Source: an uncultured Lachnospiraceae bacterium (GTDB lineage: Bacteria > Bacillota > Clostridia > Lachnospirales > Lachnospiraceae). Taken from it: a stretch of 5,169 bases of DNA. A program made the position numbers and the translations under genes. Location of the stretch: assembly GCA_905236615.1 (NCBI GenBank), contig CAJORC010000362.1:1-5169 (forward strand), written 5' to 3'. The notes below the pieces were generated by a model. The model saw only the letters and a program-made list of their open reading frames with translations. It made no database searches and was not told where the DNA came from. Below are positions 1 through 5,169 of this stretch, piece after piece; position 1 is the first letter of the stretch; each line of letters opens with the position of its first letter.

Positions 1-647
1 AGAGATCGAACCATTCAATGGTAGTTGACTATGTTCCGCATTCAGGTGATGCGGCTATAGCAGGAACAGCCAAGGACTTCAAGTTTACGAACAATACGTC
101 CAACCCTATATATATTGCGGGAAAGACAGCAGACAGAACTATTACATTTACGATCTACGGTGTAGAGACAAGACCTTCAAACAGAACACTGGAGTTTGAA
201 AGCGTTGATCTTTCTACAACAGAGCCTGTCGGAGACAAGATCATAGGCGACTCTACGCATGCAGCAGGCTATGTACATGTACAGTCACCGCATACCGGAT
301 ATGTTTCGGAATTCTGGAAGATTGTGAAGGAAGACGGTGTCGAAGTATCAAGAACAAAGGTAAATTCAAGTACCTATAAAGCCGTGGAACGTATAATCAC
401 GCTGGGAACGGCAACTACGAACGCAGTTACGGCTTCTGCGATACAGACGGCTATAGCCAGCGGAGACAGTAATTATGCGAAAGCAGTTGCGGCGTCGATA
501 TCCATCGACGGTGGTGCCGGAGTTGTGGCACAGCAGCAGGCAGAACAGCAGCAGGCGGCTCTCGCTGCGGCAGCGGCAGCAGCAGTAGCTCAGGGCAATA
601 CTCAGCCGGCAGAAAACCAGGGTTCTGCGGAAGAGTCACAACAGTAA
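1..647 (+). CDS. VanW family surface protein, C-terminal part (5' end outside window)
   Basis: The reading frame is open to the left edge (first full codon at base 3), so only the last 214 residues are present. The fragment opens with RSNHSMVVDYVPHSGDAAIA, the signature of the VanW domain, and continues through DFKFTNNT and PIYIAG, typical of the end of that domain (about residues 1-57). Residues 62-137 form a G5-like module, with HTGY, a DGVEVSR turn, NSSTY and a closing LGT. A linker of small residues follows. The last 44 residues are rich in Ala, Gln and Glu, including a run of seven alanines, with no LPXTG motif or membrane anchor. VanW proteins in Gram-positive bacteria are usually exported and often carry peptidoglycan-binding domains; their biochemical role is not settled, despite the name taken from a vancomycin-resistance cluster. 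The signal peptide would lie outside the window. The ATG at base 18 falls inside the domain and is not the real start. The next gene begins 16 bases downstream. Confidence 0.85.
   Translation, partial: RSNHSMVVDYVPHSGDAAIAGTAKDFKFTNNTSNPIYIAGKTADRTITFTIYGVETRPSNRTLEFESVDLSTTEPVGDKIIGDSTHAAGYVHVQSPHTGYVSEFWKIVKEDGVEVSRTKVNSSTYKAVERIITLGTATTNAVTASAIQTAIASGDSNYAKAVAASISIDGGAGVVAQQQAEQQQAALAAAAAAAVAQGNTQPAENQGSAEESQQ
531..597 (+). repeat. CAG/GCN trinucleotide-like tract encoding Gln/Ala tail
   Basis: Clusters of CAG and GCN codons, including CAGCAGCAGGCAG and GGCAGCGGCAGCAGCAG, encode a Gln-rich stretch followed by an alanine run near the C-terminus of the VanW protein. The repeat is imperfect, with mixed synonymous codons, so it is a low-complexity tract and not a pure microsatellite. 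The encoded segment would probably be a flexible or helical wall-spanning tail; this is inferred from composition only. Confidence 0.6.
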
Positions 648-656
648 GGAACGGAG
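646..656 (+). promoter_or_regulatory. Ribosome binding site of the AIR-synthase-like gene
   Basis: AAGGA (646-650) overlaps the VanW stop codon, and a second purine block, CGGAG (652-656), lies 7 bases before the ATG at 664. The second block has the better spacing. The site sits at the end of the upstream gene, consistent with read-through transcription and re-initiation. Confidence 0.5.
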
Positions 657-663
657 CGATTTA

Positions 664-1650
664 ATGAAAACTGGTAAGGTTAGTGAGAGCATACTTAAGC
701 GCTCAATTTTAAAAGAGGTAAAAACACTTCGTTCGGAGGTTCTTGTCGGTGCTGCAGTGGGCGAAGACTGCGCTATGATGGAATTAAAGGATGATGAGAT
801 TTTTGTTATGTCAACCGATCCTATTACCGGTACAACTAAAGATATAGGTGCACTTTCGATAAATGTAACGTTGAACGATCTTGCATCAGCAGGAGCAGAA
901 CCCGTAGGGGTTCTGCTTTCGTGCCTTTTACCGGAATATACAGAGGAGAAAGACATAAAGGAGATAATGCACCAGGTATCGGAGGAATGTGCCAAGCATA
1001 ACGTGCAGGTCATGGGTGGACATACCGAGGTCACAAAAGCCGTCCGTCAGCCGATCATCACTGTTACCGGTGTTGGTAAGGCTAAAAAGGGCAGAGAGAT
1101 AAGGACCGGCGGTGCCAGACCGGGAGACGATATAGTAGTCACAAAGTGGATAGGTCTGGAAGGCAGCAGCATAATCGCCAAGGAAAAAGAAGAGGAACTC
1201 TTAAAGAGATTTTCTCTGGATTTTGTTGACAGTGCGAAGAAATTTGATGAAATGATCTCGGTCGTGGATGATGCAATGACTGCAGTGGAACATGGAGTAC
1301 ACGCCATGCATGATGTGACGGAGGGCGGTATCTTCGGCTCACTCTGGGAAATGGGAGAATCTTCCAAAGTCGGTCTGGAGATTGATTTGCGGGCGATCCC
1401 CATTAAGCAGGAAACAGTTGAGATCTGCAATCATTTTGATATCAATCCTTACGGGCTTATCTCCAGCGGATCGATGCTGATCGCGGCGGAGGACGGAACC
1501 GGACTTGTCCGGAAATTAAAGGAAAAAGGAATAAATGCGGTTGTAGTCGGTAAGGCAACGGAAGGAAATGACCGTGTTCTCCTGAATAACGGTGAGAGAC
1601 GCTTTTTGACACCTCCGGAAACGGATGAATTATACAAGGTTATTAAATGA
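664..1650 (+). CDS. AIR synthase (PurM/HypE-like) family protein, substrate unknown
   Basis: A complete 328-residue protein of the AIR-synthase-related fold, whose members (PurM, HypE, ThiL, SelD, PurL) bind ATP between two such domains and usually activate an oxygen or carboxyl-type group. The N-terminal domain shows the acidic metal/nucleotide motifs VGEDCA (residues 32-37) and STDPIT (50-55), then LNDLASAGAEP (70-80) and GGHTEV (118-123). The C-terminal domain shows HDVTEGGIFG (216-225) and SSGSMLIA (267-274). This motif order is closest to HypE, the hydrogenase maturation factor that dehydrates a thiocarboxamide on its own C-terminal cysteine. Here the protein ends in DELYKVIK with no terminal PRIC-like cysteine tail, and no hyp or hydrogenase genes are visible, so HypE activity is unlikely. 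SelD is unlikely without its N-terminal Cys/Sec motif. The protein is cytoplasmic, with no signal or membrane segment. It is followed after 22 bases by the Lrp-type regulator. The fold is secure; the reaction is not known. Confidence 0.85.
   Translation: MKTGKVSESILKRSILKEVKTLRSEVLVGAAVGEDCAMMELKDDEIFVMSTDPITGTTKDIGALSINVTLNDLASAGAEPVGVLLSCLLPEYTEEKDIKEIMHQVSEECAKHNVQVMGGHTEVTKAVRQPIITVTGVGKAKKGREIRTGGARPGDDIVVTKWIGLEGSSIIAKEKEEELLKRFSLDFVDSAKKFDEMISVVDDAMTAVEHGVHAMHDVTEGGIFGSLWEMGESSKVGLEIDLRAIPIKQETVEICNHFDINPYGLISSGSMLIAAEDGTGLVRKLKEKGINAVVVGKATEGNDRVLLNNGERRFLTPPETDELYKVIK
1606..1636 (+). promoter_or_regulatory. Weak candidate promoter ahead of the Lrp-type regulator
   Basis: TTGACA at 1606-1611 matches the -35 consensus perfectly, and TATACA at 1631-1636 matches four of six -10 positions. 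The 19-base spacer is longer than the preferred 17. Transcription would start near 1643, giving a leader of about 30 bases before the ATG at 1673. The site lies inside the 3' end of the preceding gene. TTGACA also occurs by chance elsewhere in the coding sequence (1226, 4303, 4585), so support is thin. A long spacer would fit an activator-dependent promoter, but that is speculation. Confidence 0.22.
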
Positions 1651-1658
1651 CGAGACAG

Positions 1659-1666
1659 AAAGGGTG
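1659..1666 (+). promoter_or_regulatory. Ribosome binding site that fixes the start of the Lrp-type regulator
   Basis: The purine-rich AAAGGGTG ends 6 bases before the ATG at 1673, while the earlier in-frame ATG at 1625 has no good site and lies inside the upstream gene. The site favours the 165-residue product. Confidence 0.6.
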
Positions 1667-1672
1667 AAATTC

Positions 1673-2170
1673 ATGGATAAAAAAGAGCTTAGGATGAAAA
1701 TCCTTAAGAACATTGAGCACGAGGCGAGAGTCAATATCGGTGAACTGGCGGTAAGACTCGGCGTAGAGGAAACCGATATTGCAAATGAGATGAGTGAAAT
1801 GGAAAACGAAGGCATTATCTGCGGCTTCCTTACACTCATTGACTGGGACAAAACTGATTCACAGACAGTTACCGCACTTATCGAGGTGCGCTGCACACCC
1901 CAGAGAGGACAGGGCTTTGATACTGTTGCCGAGAGAATATACAAATATCCCGAGGTTAATTCGGTTTATCTGATCTCCGGCGGCTTCGACCTTCTTGTAA
2001 CCCTTGAAGGAAAGACTCTTCAGGAAATCGCAACTTTTGTAACGGATAAGCTTTCGGCGCAGGAGTCGATACTTTCATGCGCGACGCACTTTATCCTTAG
2101 ACGTTACAAAGACCACGGAACCATTCTGACAAGGAAATACACAGACGAGAGGCAGTTGATAACACCATGA
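1673..2170 (+). CDS. alaR: Lrp/AsnC family transcriptional regulator, AlaR-like
   Basis: A 165-residue DNA-binding protein with the two-part layout of the Lrp/AsnC family. Residues 4-52 form a winged helix-turn-helix, with IGELAVRLGVEETDIANEM as the helix-turn-helix core. Residues 66-145 form the RAM effector-binding domain, with the strand-loop VYLISGGFDLLVTLEG (98-113), whose Gly-Gly-Phe-Asp turn is where family members contact amino-acid ligands and neighbouring subunits. Segments such as GFDTVAERIY, SVYLISG and THFILRRYK match, from memory, Bacillus subtilis AlaR (YugG), an activator of the alaR-alaT operon. The length is also the same to within a residue or two. An in-frame ATG at 1625 would add 16 residues, but it overlaps the upstream gene and lacks a Shine-Dalgarno site. 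The stop codon overlaps the aminotransferase start in ATGA, so the two are probably translationally coupled. Regulation of its own operon in response to alanine or another amino acid is inferred from orthology and context. The family assignment is firm; the AlaR identity is probable. Confidence 0.88.
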   Translation: MDKKELRMKILKNIEHEARVNIGELAVRLGVEETDIANEMSEMENEGIICGFLTLIDWDKTDSQTVTALIEVRCTPQRGQGFDTVAERIYKYPEVNSVYLISGGFDLLVTLEGKTLQEIATFVTDKLSAQESILSCATHFILRRYKDHGTILTRKYTDERQLITP

Positions 2171-3342
2171 GAAATCCCATAGCTGACAGAGTCGAGGAAC
2201 TTAAGCCCTCGGGAATAAGGAAGTTTTTTGATATAGTAAGCGAAATGAAAGACGCGATCTCTTTGGGCGTTGGCGAACCTGATTTTGATACACCATGGCA
2301 TATCAGGGACGAGGGTATATATTCCCTTGAAAAGGGCCGTACTTTCTATACTTCAAATGCAGGATTAAAGGAGCTCCGCACGGAGATCTCAAAATATATC
2401 GACAGGAGAGGGATTGCAAAATACGATCCGTTAAAGGAAGTGCTCGTTACCGTCGGCGGTTCCGAGGCGATAGACCTTGCGCTCAGGGCAATGCTCAATC
2501 AGGATGATGAAGTCATAATACCTGAGCCCAGTTACGTTTCGTATGTACCCTGTACTATAATGGCAGGCGGAAAGCCGGTTGTGATAGACCTTAAGGCAAA
2601 GAATGAATTCCGTCTGACGGCTGAAGAACTTGAAGCTGCGATAACACCAAAGTCAAAGGTGCTCATCCTCCCGTTCCCCAACAATCCGACGGGAGCTATC
2701 ATGGAGCGTTCTGACCTTGAAGCAATCGCAAAAGTAATAGAAAAGCATGACCTCTTCGTGGTCAGTGATGAGATCTATTCTGAGCTGAGTTACAAGGAAG
2801 AGCATGTAAGTATCGCCTCTCTCCCGGGAATGAGGGAAAGGACGATCCTTATAAACGGTTTTTCGAAGGCGTTTGCCATGACGGGATGGAGGCTTGGATA
2901 CTGCTGCGGACCGGAGATTATAATAACGCAGATGACGAAACTGCATCAGTTCTGCATTATGTGCGCTCCCACAACCAGCCAGTATGCGGCAGTCGAGGCA
3001 CTTAAGCACGGCGATGCGGATGTTGCGGAAATGAAAGAGGCATACAATCAGAGAAGAAGATTTCTTATGAATGAATTTAAGAAGATGTCACTTCCCTGCT
3101 TTGAGCCTTACGGCGCATTTTATGTATTTCCCGATATTTCGGAATTCGGTATGACATCAGATGAATTTGCCACGGAACTGCTTAAGGAAGAGAAAGTTGC
3201 GGTAGTTCCGGGAACCGCATTTGGTGCCAGCGGAGAAGGCTTCGTGAGAATTTCTTACGCATACTCCATCGAAAACCTGAAGATCGCTTTAGACAGGATA
3301 AATACCTTTATACAGAAAAGGAGAAACGGAAAGACGTCATGA
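2167..3342 (+). CDS. alaT: PLP-dependent class I/II aminotransferase, probable alanine transaminase
   Basis: A 391-residue fold-type I aminotransferase of normal full length. It would transfer an amino group between alanine and 2-oxoglutarate (pyruvate and glutamate) in the cytoplasm using pyridoxal phosphate. Visible landmarks are LGVGEPDFDTP (33-43), YTSNAGLKELR (61-71), the PNNPTG motif (171-176) with the cofactor-contacting Asn, SDEIY (200-204) with the Asp that pairs with the pyridine nitrogen, GFSKAFAMTGWRLGY (231-245) with Schiff-base Lys234, and FVRISYA (359-365) with the substrate-carboxylate Arg361. The N-terminal PSGIRKFFD and the Lys region resemble, from memory, Bacillus subtilis AlaT (YugH). 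The position directly after an AlaR-like regulator supports that identity over aspartate or aromatic aminotransferase, which share the fold. The start overlaps the regulator stop as ATGA; the only upstream purine block (GAGAGG, 2147-2152) is 14 bases away, so coupling probably drives initiation. The stop likewise overlaps the kinase start. All expected catalytic residues are present. Confidence 0.9.
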   Translation: MRNPIADRVEELKPSGIRKFFDIVSEMKDAISLGVGEPDFDTPWHIRDEGIYSLEKGRTFYTSNAGLKELRTEISKYIDRRGIAKYDPLKEVLVTVGGSEAIDLALRAMLNQDDEVIIPEPSYVSYVPCTIMAGGKPVVIDLKAKNEFRLTAEELEAAITPKSKVLILPFPNNPTGAIMERSDLEAIAKVIEKHDLFVVSDEIYSELSYKEEHVSIASLPGMRERTILINGFSKAFAMTGWRLGYCCGPEIIITQMTKLHQFCIMCAPTTSQYAAVEALKHGDADVAEMKEAYNQRRRFLMNEFKKMSLPCFEPYGAFYVFPDISEFGMTSDEFATELLKEEKVAVVPGTAFGASGEGFVRISYAYSIENLKIALDRINTFIQKRRNGKTS

Positions 3343-4757
3343 AAATGAAGCGTACGCTTTACCTGAAATTTCTGGCGGCTTATATACTTTTCGGTATTCT
3401 GGCGGTAATTACCATAGCGACGCTGACTTCCCGCATGACCTTAAAGCATCTCACAAAAGTACAGGCCGGCTCTCTTTACAGAGAGGCGCAGCTTGTTGCG
3501 TCGAGCTATGCGCTCCGGATCTATTCGAATGATGAGAGCGGTACTGAAGCTGCAAAATCACAGCTTAAGGCGATCGATACTTATATATCCGCAAATATCT
3601 GGGTCATAAATAATTCTTCGAAGGTGCTCTTTGATTCAAGAGGACATTACGATGACGGCGAAAGCGTTTATGCTGATTTTGATCCTTCGGCAACCGGAAC
3701 CTATTATATGACCGGAAATTTCTACGGCGCCTTTAATGAGGAAATGCTTTCGGTATTTGCACCGATAACTTCCAATTACAAGGTGATAGGATATGTGGTA
3801 ATTCATCAGAGTCTGAGTTCCATTGTGAGCTCGAGAAATGCGATCCTGAATATTTCCTATATTGCGCTGGGAATATTTATGCTCCTCTCGCTTCTAATTC
3901 TTGTGGTATTTACTTTTGCGGTTTACTGGCCGCTGAACCGCATCACGAAAGCGGCGGAAGAGTATGCCAACGGCAATCTGACTTATCAGCTGAAGACCAA
4001 CGGGTCACACGACGAGATGGGATACCTCTCGGATACCCTTAACTATATGGCGCACCGGATTGCAAGGTCGGAGGATAACCAGAGGAAATTTATCGCTAAT
4101 GTTTCTCATGATTTCAGGTCACCGCTGACCTCCATAAGAGGCTATCTGGAGGCGATGATAGACGGGACGATACCGCCGGAGATGCACGAGAAATATCTGG
4201 TGATCGTCAAGAACGAAACCGAGCGTCTGACAAAACTTACAAGCGGACTTCTAGAACTGAATACCCTTGATAAGGGAGGTCTTGTGCTTGAAATATCGAA
4301 TTTTGACATAAATGCCGTTATCAGGCGGACAGCCGAAACCTTCGGCGGTATCTGCAAGGAGAAAAAGATATCCATTGAGCTTATCCTTTCGGGGAAAACG
4401 CTTTTTGTGCATGCGGATATGAGTAAGATACAGCAGGTGCTTTACAATCTTCTGGATAATGCGATCAAGTTTTCTCATAATAATTCGATCATAAAGATTG
4501 AGACTACCGAAAAAAATGATAAGGTATTTGTTTCCGTAAAGGACTCGGGTATCGGTATTCCGAAAGATTCGGTGAAGCTTGTTTTTGACAGATTTTATAA
4601 AACGGACCTTTCAAGGGGCAAGGACAAGAAAGGAACCGGCCTTGGACTTTCGATAGTTAAGGAGATCGTTCAGGCACATAATGAGAATATAAACGTCATT
4701 TCAACAGAAGGCGTGGGAACGGAATTTATATTTACGCTGCCAAAGCAGAAGAACTGA
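3339..4757 (+). CDS. Membrane sensor histidine kinase (HAMP-HisKA-HATPase), no adjacent response regulator
   Basis: A 472-residue transmembrane kinase. A basic N-terminus (MKMKR) leads into membrane helix 1 (about 8-30). An extracytoplasmic sensor of about 140 residues follows, with the PDC/Cache-like strand [14 protein letters not shown] (88-101). Membrane helix 2 spans about 170-196. The HAMP linker (197-241) starts at [18 protein letters not shown]. The HisKA dimer/phosphoacceptor domain has [13 protein letters not shown] (251-263), with His257. The ATPase domain has the N box NLLDNAIKF (370-378), G1 DSGIGIP (402-408), F box FDRFYK (416-421) and G2 GTGLGLS (432-438). All ATP-binding boxes are intact, so it should be active. 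The residues after His257 are D-F-R-S where EnvZ-type kinases have E-x-x-T/N. The start ATGA overlaps the aminotransferase stop; a second ATG at 3345 is also possible. No response regulator is present, so its partner must be encoded elsewhere or beyond the window. The signal is unknown; the sensor fold is inferred from layout alone. Confidence 0.92.
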   Translation: MKMKRTLYLKFLAAYILFGILAVITIATLTSRMTLKHLTKVQAGSLYREAQLVASSYALRIYSNDESGTEAAKSQLKAIDTYISANIWVINNSSKVLFDSRGHYDDGESVYADFDPSATGTYYMTGNFYGAFNEEMLSVFAPITSNYKVIGYVVIHQSLSSIVSSRNAILNISYIALGIFMLLSLLILVVFTFAVYWPLNRITKAAEEYANGNLTYQLKTNGSHDEMGYLSDTLNYMAHRIARSEDNQRKFIANVSHDFRSPLTSIRGYLEAMIDGTIPPEMHEKYLVIVKNETERLTKLTSGLLELNTLDKGGLVLEISNFDINAVIRRTAETFGGICKEKKISIELILSGKTLFVHADMSKIQQVLYNLLDNAIKFSHNNSIIKIETTEKNDKVFVSVKDSGIGIPKDSVKLVFDRFYKTDLSRGKDKKGTGLGLSIVKEIVQAHNENINVISTEGVGTEFIFTLPKQKN

Positions 4758-4772
4758 CGTGATTTTTAAGCT

Positions 4773-4778
4773 AAGGAG
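4773..4778 (+). promoter_or_regulatory. Ribosome binding site of the dUTPase gene
   Basis: AAGGAG is a strong Shine-Dalgarno match, 4 bases before the ATG at 4783, in the 25-base gap after the kinase stop. Spacing is short but workable. No terminator hairpin precedes it, so transcription may continue from the kinase gene. Confidence 0.65.
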
Positions 4779-4782
4779 CAAA

Positions 4783-5169
4783 ATGGAAAAGATAAGTGAA
4801 AAAATAGAAATCAGATACATAAATGACAAGATCACAAAGCTCGAATATATAGACGGAAAGTCGGACTGGATCGACTTAAGGAGTGCGGAAGACGTTGACT
4901 TAAAGCAGGGTGAGTTCCACATGATCCCCCTCGGTATAGCAATGAAACTTCCGGAGGGCTATGAGGCACATGTGGTTCCGAGAAGCTCTACATTTAAGAA
5001 TTTCGGACTTATACAGACTAATCACATGGGTGTCATTGACTGTTCGTACAGTGGTGACAATGATCAGTGGTTTGTGCCTGTACTTGCGATGAGAGACACT
5101 CATGTTTCTTTTGACGACAGGATCTGTCAGTTCAGGATAATGAAGAACCAGCCAAGGATCGTCTTCGAG
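4783..5169 (+). CDS. dut: dUTP diphosphatase (dUTPase), N-terminal part (3' end outside window)
   Basis: The frame runs open to the right edge, giving the first 129 residues of a protein that hydrolyses dUTP to dUMP and pyrophosphate, keeping uracil out of DNA and feeding dTMP synthesis. Four of the five trimeric-dUTPase motifs are visible in order: motif I IDLRSAED (30-37), motif II PRSST (66-70), motif [13 protein letters not shown] (83-92) with the water-activating Asp86 and the base-stacking Tyr89, and motif [11 protein letters not shown] (111-119). Motif V, the glycine-rich flap over the active site, would lie beyond the window. The GDNDQW stretch after motif III differs from the classical RGEI form. 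I recall it as usual in a Clostridia branch of the family, so this is a lineage variant, not damage. The related dCTP deaminase is less likely, given PRSS plus GVID with Tyr three residues later. The product is cytoplasmic and presumably a homotrimer. It may share a transcript with the kinase. Confidence 0.88.
   Translation, partial: MEKISEKIEIRYINDKITKLEYIDGKSDWIDLRSAEDVDLKQGEFHMIPLGIAMKLPEGYEAHVVPRSSTFKNFGLIQTNHMGVIDCSYSGDNDQWFVPVLAMRDTHVSFDDRICQFRIMKNQPRIVFE

Noticed and set aside
493..510. Inverted repeat CGTCGAT-ATCC-ATCGACG
   Set aside because: A 7-base-pair stem inside coding sequence with no T-run after it, so it is not a terminator; such short palindromes arise by chance.
1..647. 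Reading the VanW protein as evidence of a vancomycin-resistance cluster
   Set aside because: No vanH, vanA/B, vanX or vanS/R companion is present, and VanW-domain proteins are common in Clostridia without resistance. The kinase in this window is separated from it and has no VanR partner.
636..1034. Open frame of 132 codons on the minus strand opposite the AIR-synthase-like gene
   Set aside because: It lies wholly against a gene with clear family motifs, has no recognisable domain, and its Ser/Thr/Pro-rich composition is typical of an antisense shadow.
1047..1430. Open frame of 127 codons on the minus strand
   Set aside because: A shadow of the same well-supported + strand gene, with no family resemblance and no convincing ribosome site noted.
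664..1650. Calling this gene purM, thiL, selD or hypE
   Set aside because: It shares the fold but lacks the specific marks: no purine, thiamine or hydrogenase gene context, no SelD Cys/Sec motif and no HypE C-terminal cysteine.
1625..1672. Upstream ATG that would extend the Lrp-type regulator by 16 residues
   Set aside because: It overlaps the end of the preceding gene, has no good Shine-Dalgarno site, and the extension lies outside the Lrp domain layout. The ATG at 1673 has AAAGGG at good spacing.
2653..3009. Open frame of 118 codons on the minus strand opposite the aminotransferase
   Set aside because: It covers the conserved PLP-binding region of the aminotransferase in reverse; no motif supports it as a gene.
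4585..4601. TTGACA followed by TATAAA inside the kinase gene
   Set aside because: The two elements are only 5 bases apart, so they cannot form a promoter, and the bases encode the conserved F box. TTGACA copies at 1226 and 4303 also lack a suitable -10.

Overview
This window looks like ordinary chromosomal sequence from a Firmicute of the class Clostridia, most probably a Lachnospiraceae-type gut or rumen anaerobe. That placement is an inference. It rests on the VanW-type surface protein, the AlaR/AlaT-like pair, the style of the histidine kinase and dUTPase sequences, the heavy use of AGA/AGG arginine and ATA isoleucine codons, purine-rich Shine-Dalgarno sites and a mid-40s percent GC content judged by eye.

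Six genes lie on the + strand and fill almost the whole window. Longest gap between genes is 25 bases, and no rho-independent terminator is visible between any of them. In order they are: (1) the 3' part of a VanW-family surface protein with a G5-like module and an Ala/Gln-rich tail, cut by the left edge; (2) an AIR-synthase-fold (PurM/HypE-like) ATP-binding protein; (3) an Lrp/AsnC-family regulator resembling Bacillus AlaR; (4) a class I/II PLP aminotransferase resembling alanine transaminase AlaT; (5) a membrane sensor histidine kinase with no response regulator beside it; (6) the 5' part of a dUTPase, cut by the right edge. Genes 3/4 and 4/5 each share a 4-base ATGA start-stop overlap, so the regulator, the aminotransferase and the kinase are probably translationally coupled. 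The other junctions are 16, 22 and 25 bases.

The regulator and aminotransferase form the best-understood unit: a self-contained alanine/pyruvate transamination module with its own amino-acid-sensing regulator. The kinase stitched to its end suggests co-expression of an envelope or nutrient sensor with amino-acid metabolism, but its signal and partner cannot be read from this sequence. The AIR-synthase-like protein has no assigned reaction: it resembles HypE but lacks HypE's C-terminal cysteine tail and has no hydrogenase maturation genes near it. The VanW protein and dUTPase probably belong to the same run of co-directional genes without an evident functional tie.

I saw no mobile element, CRISPR array, RNA gene, phage gene or defence system. 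The points most worth a second look are the coupled alaR-alaT-kinase arrangement, the HypE-like protein of unknown role, and a weak candidate promoter just ahead of the regulator.
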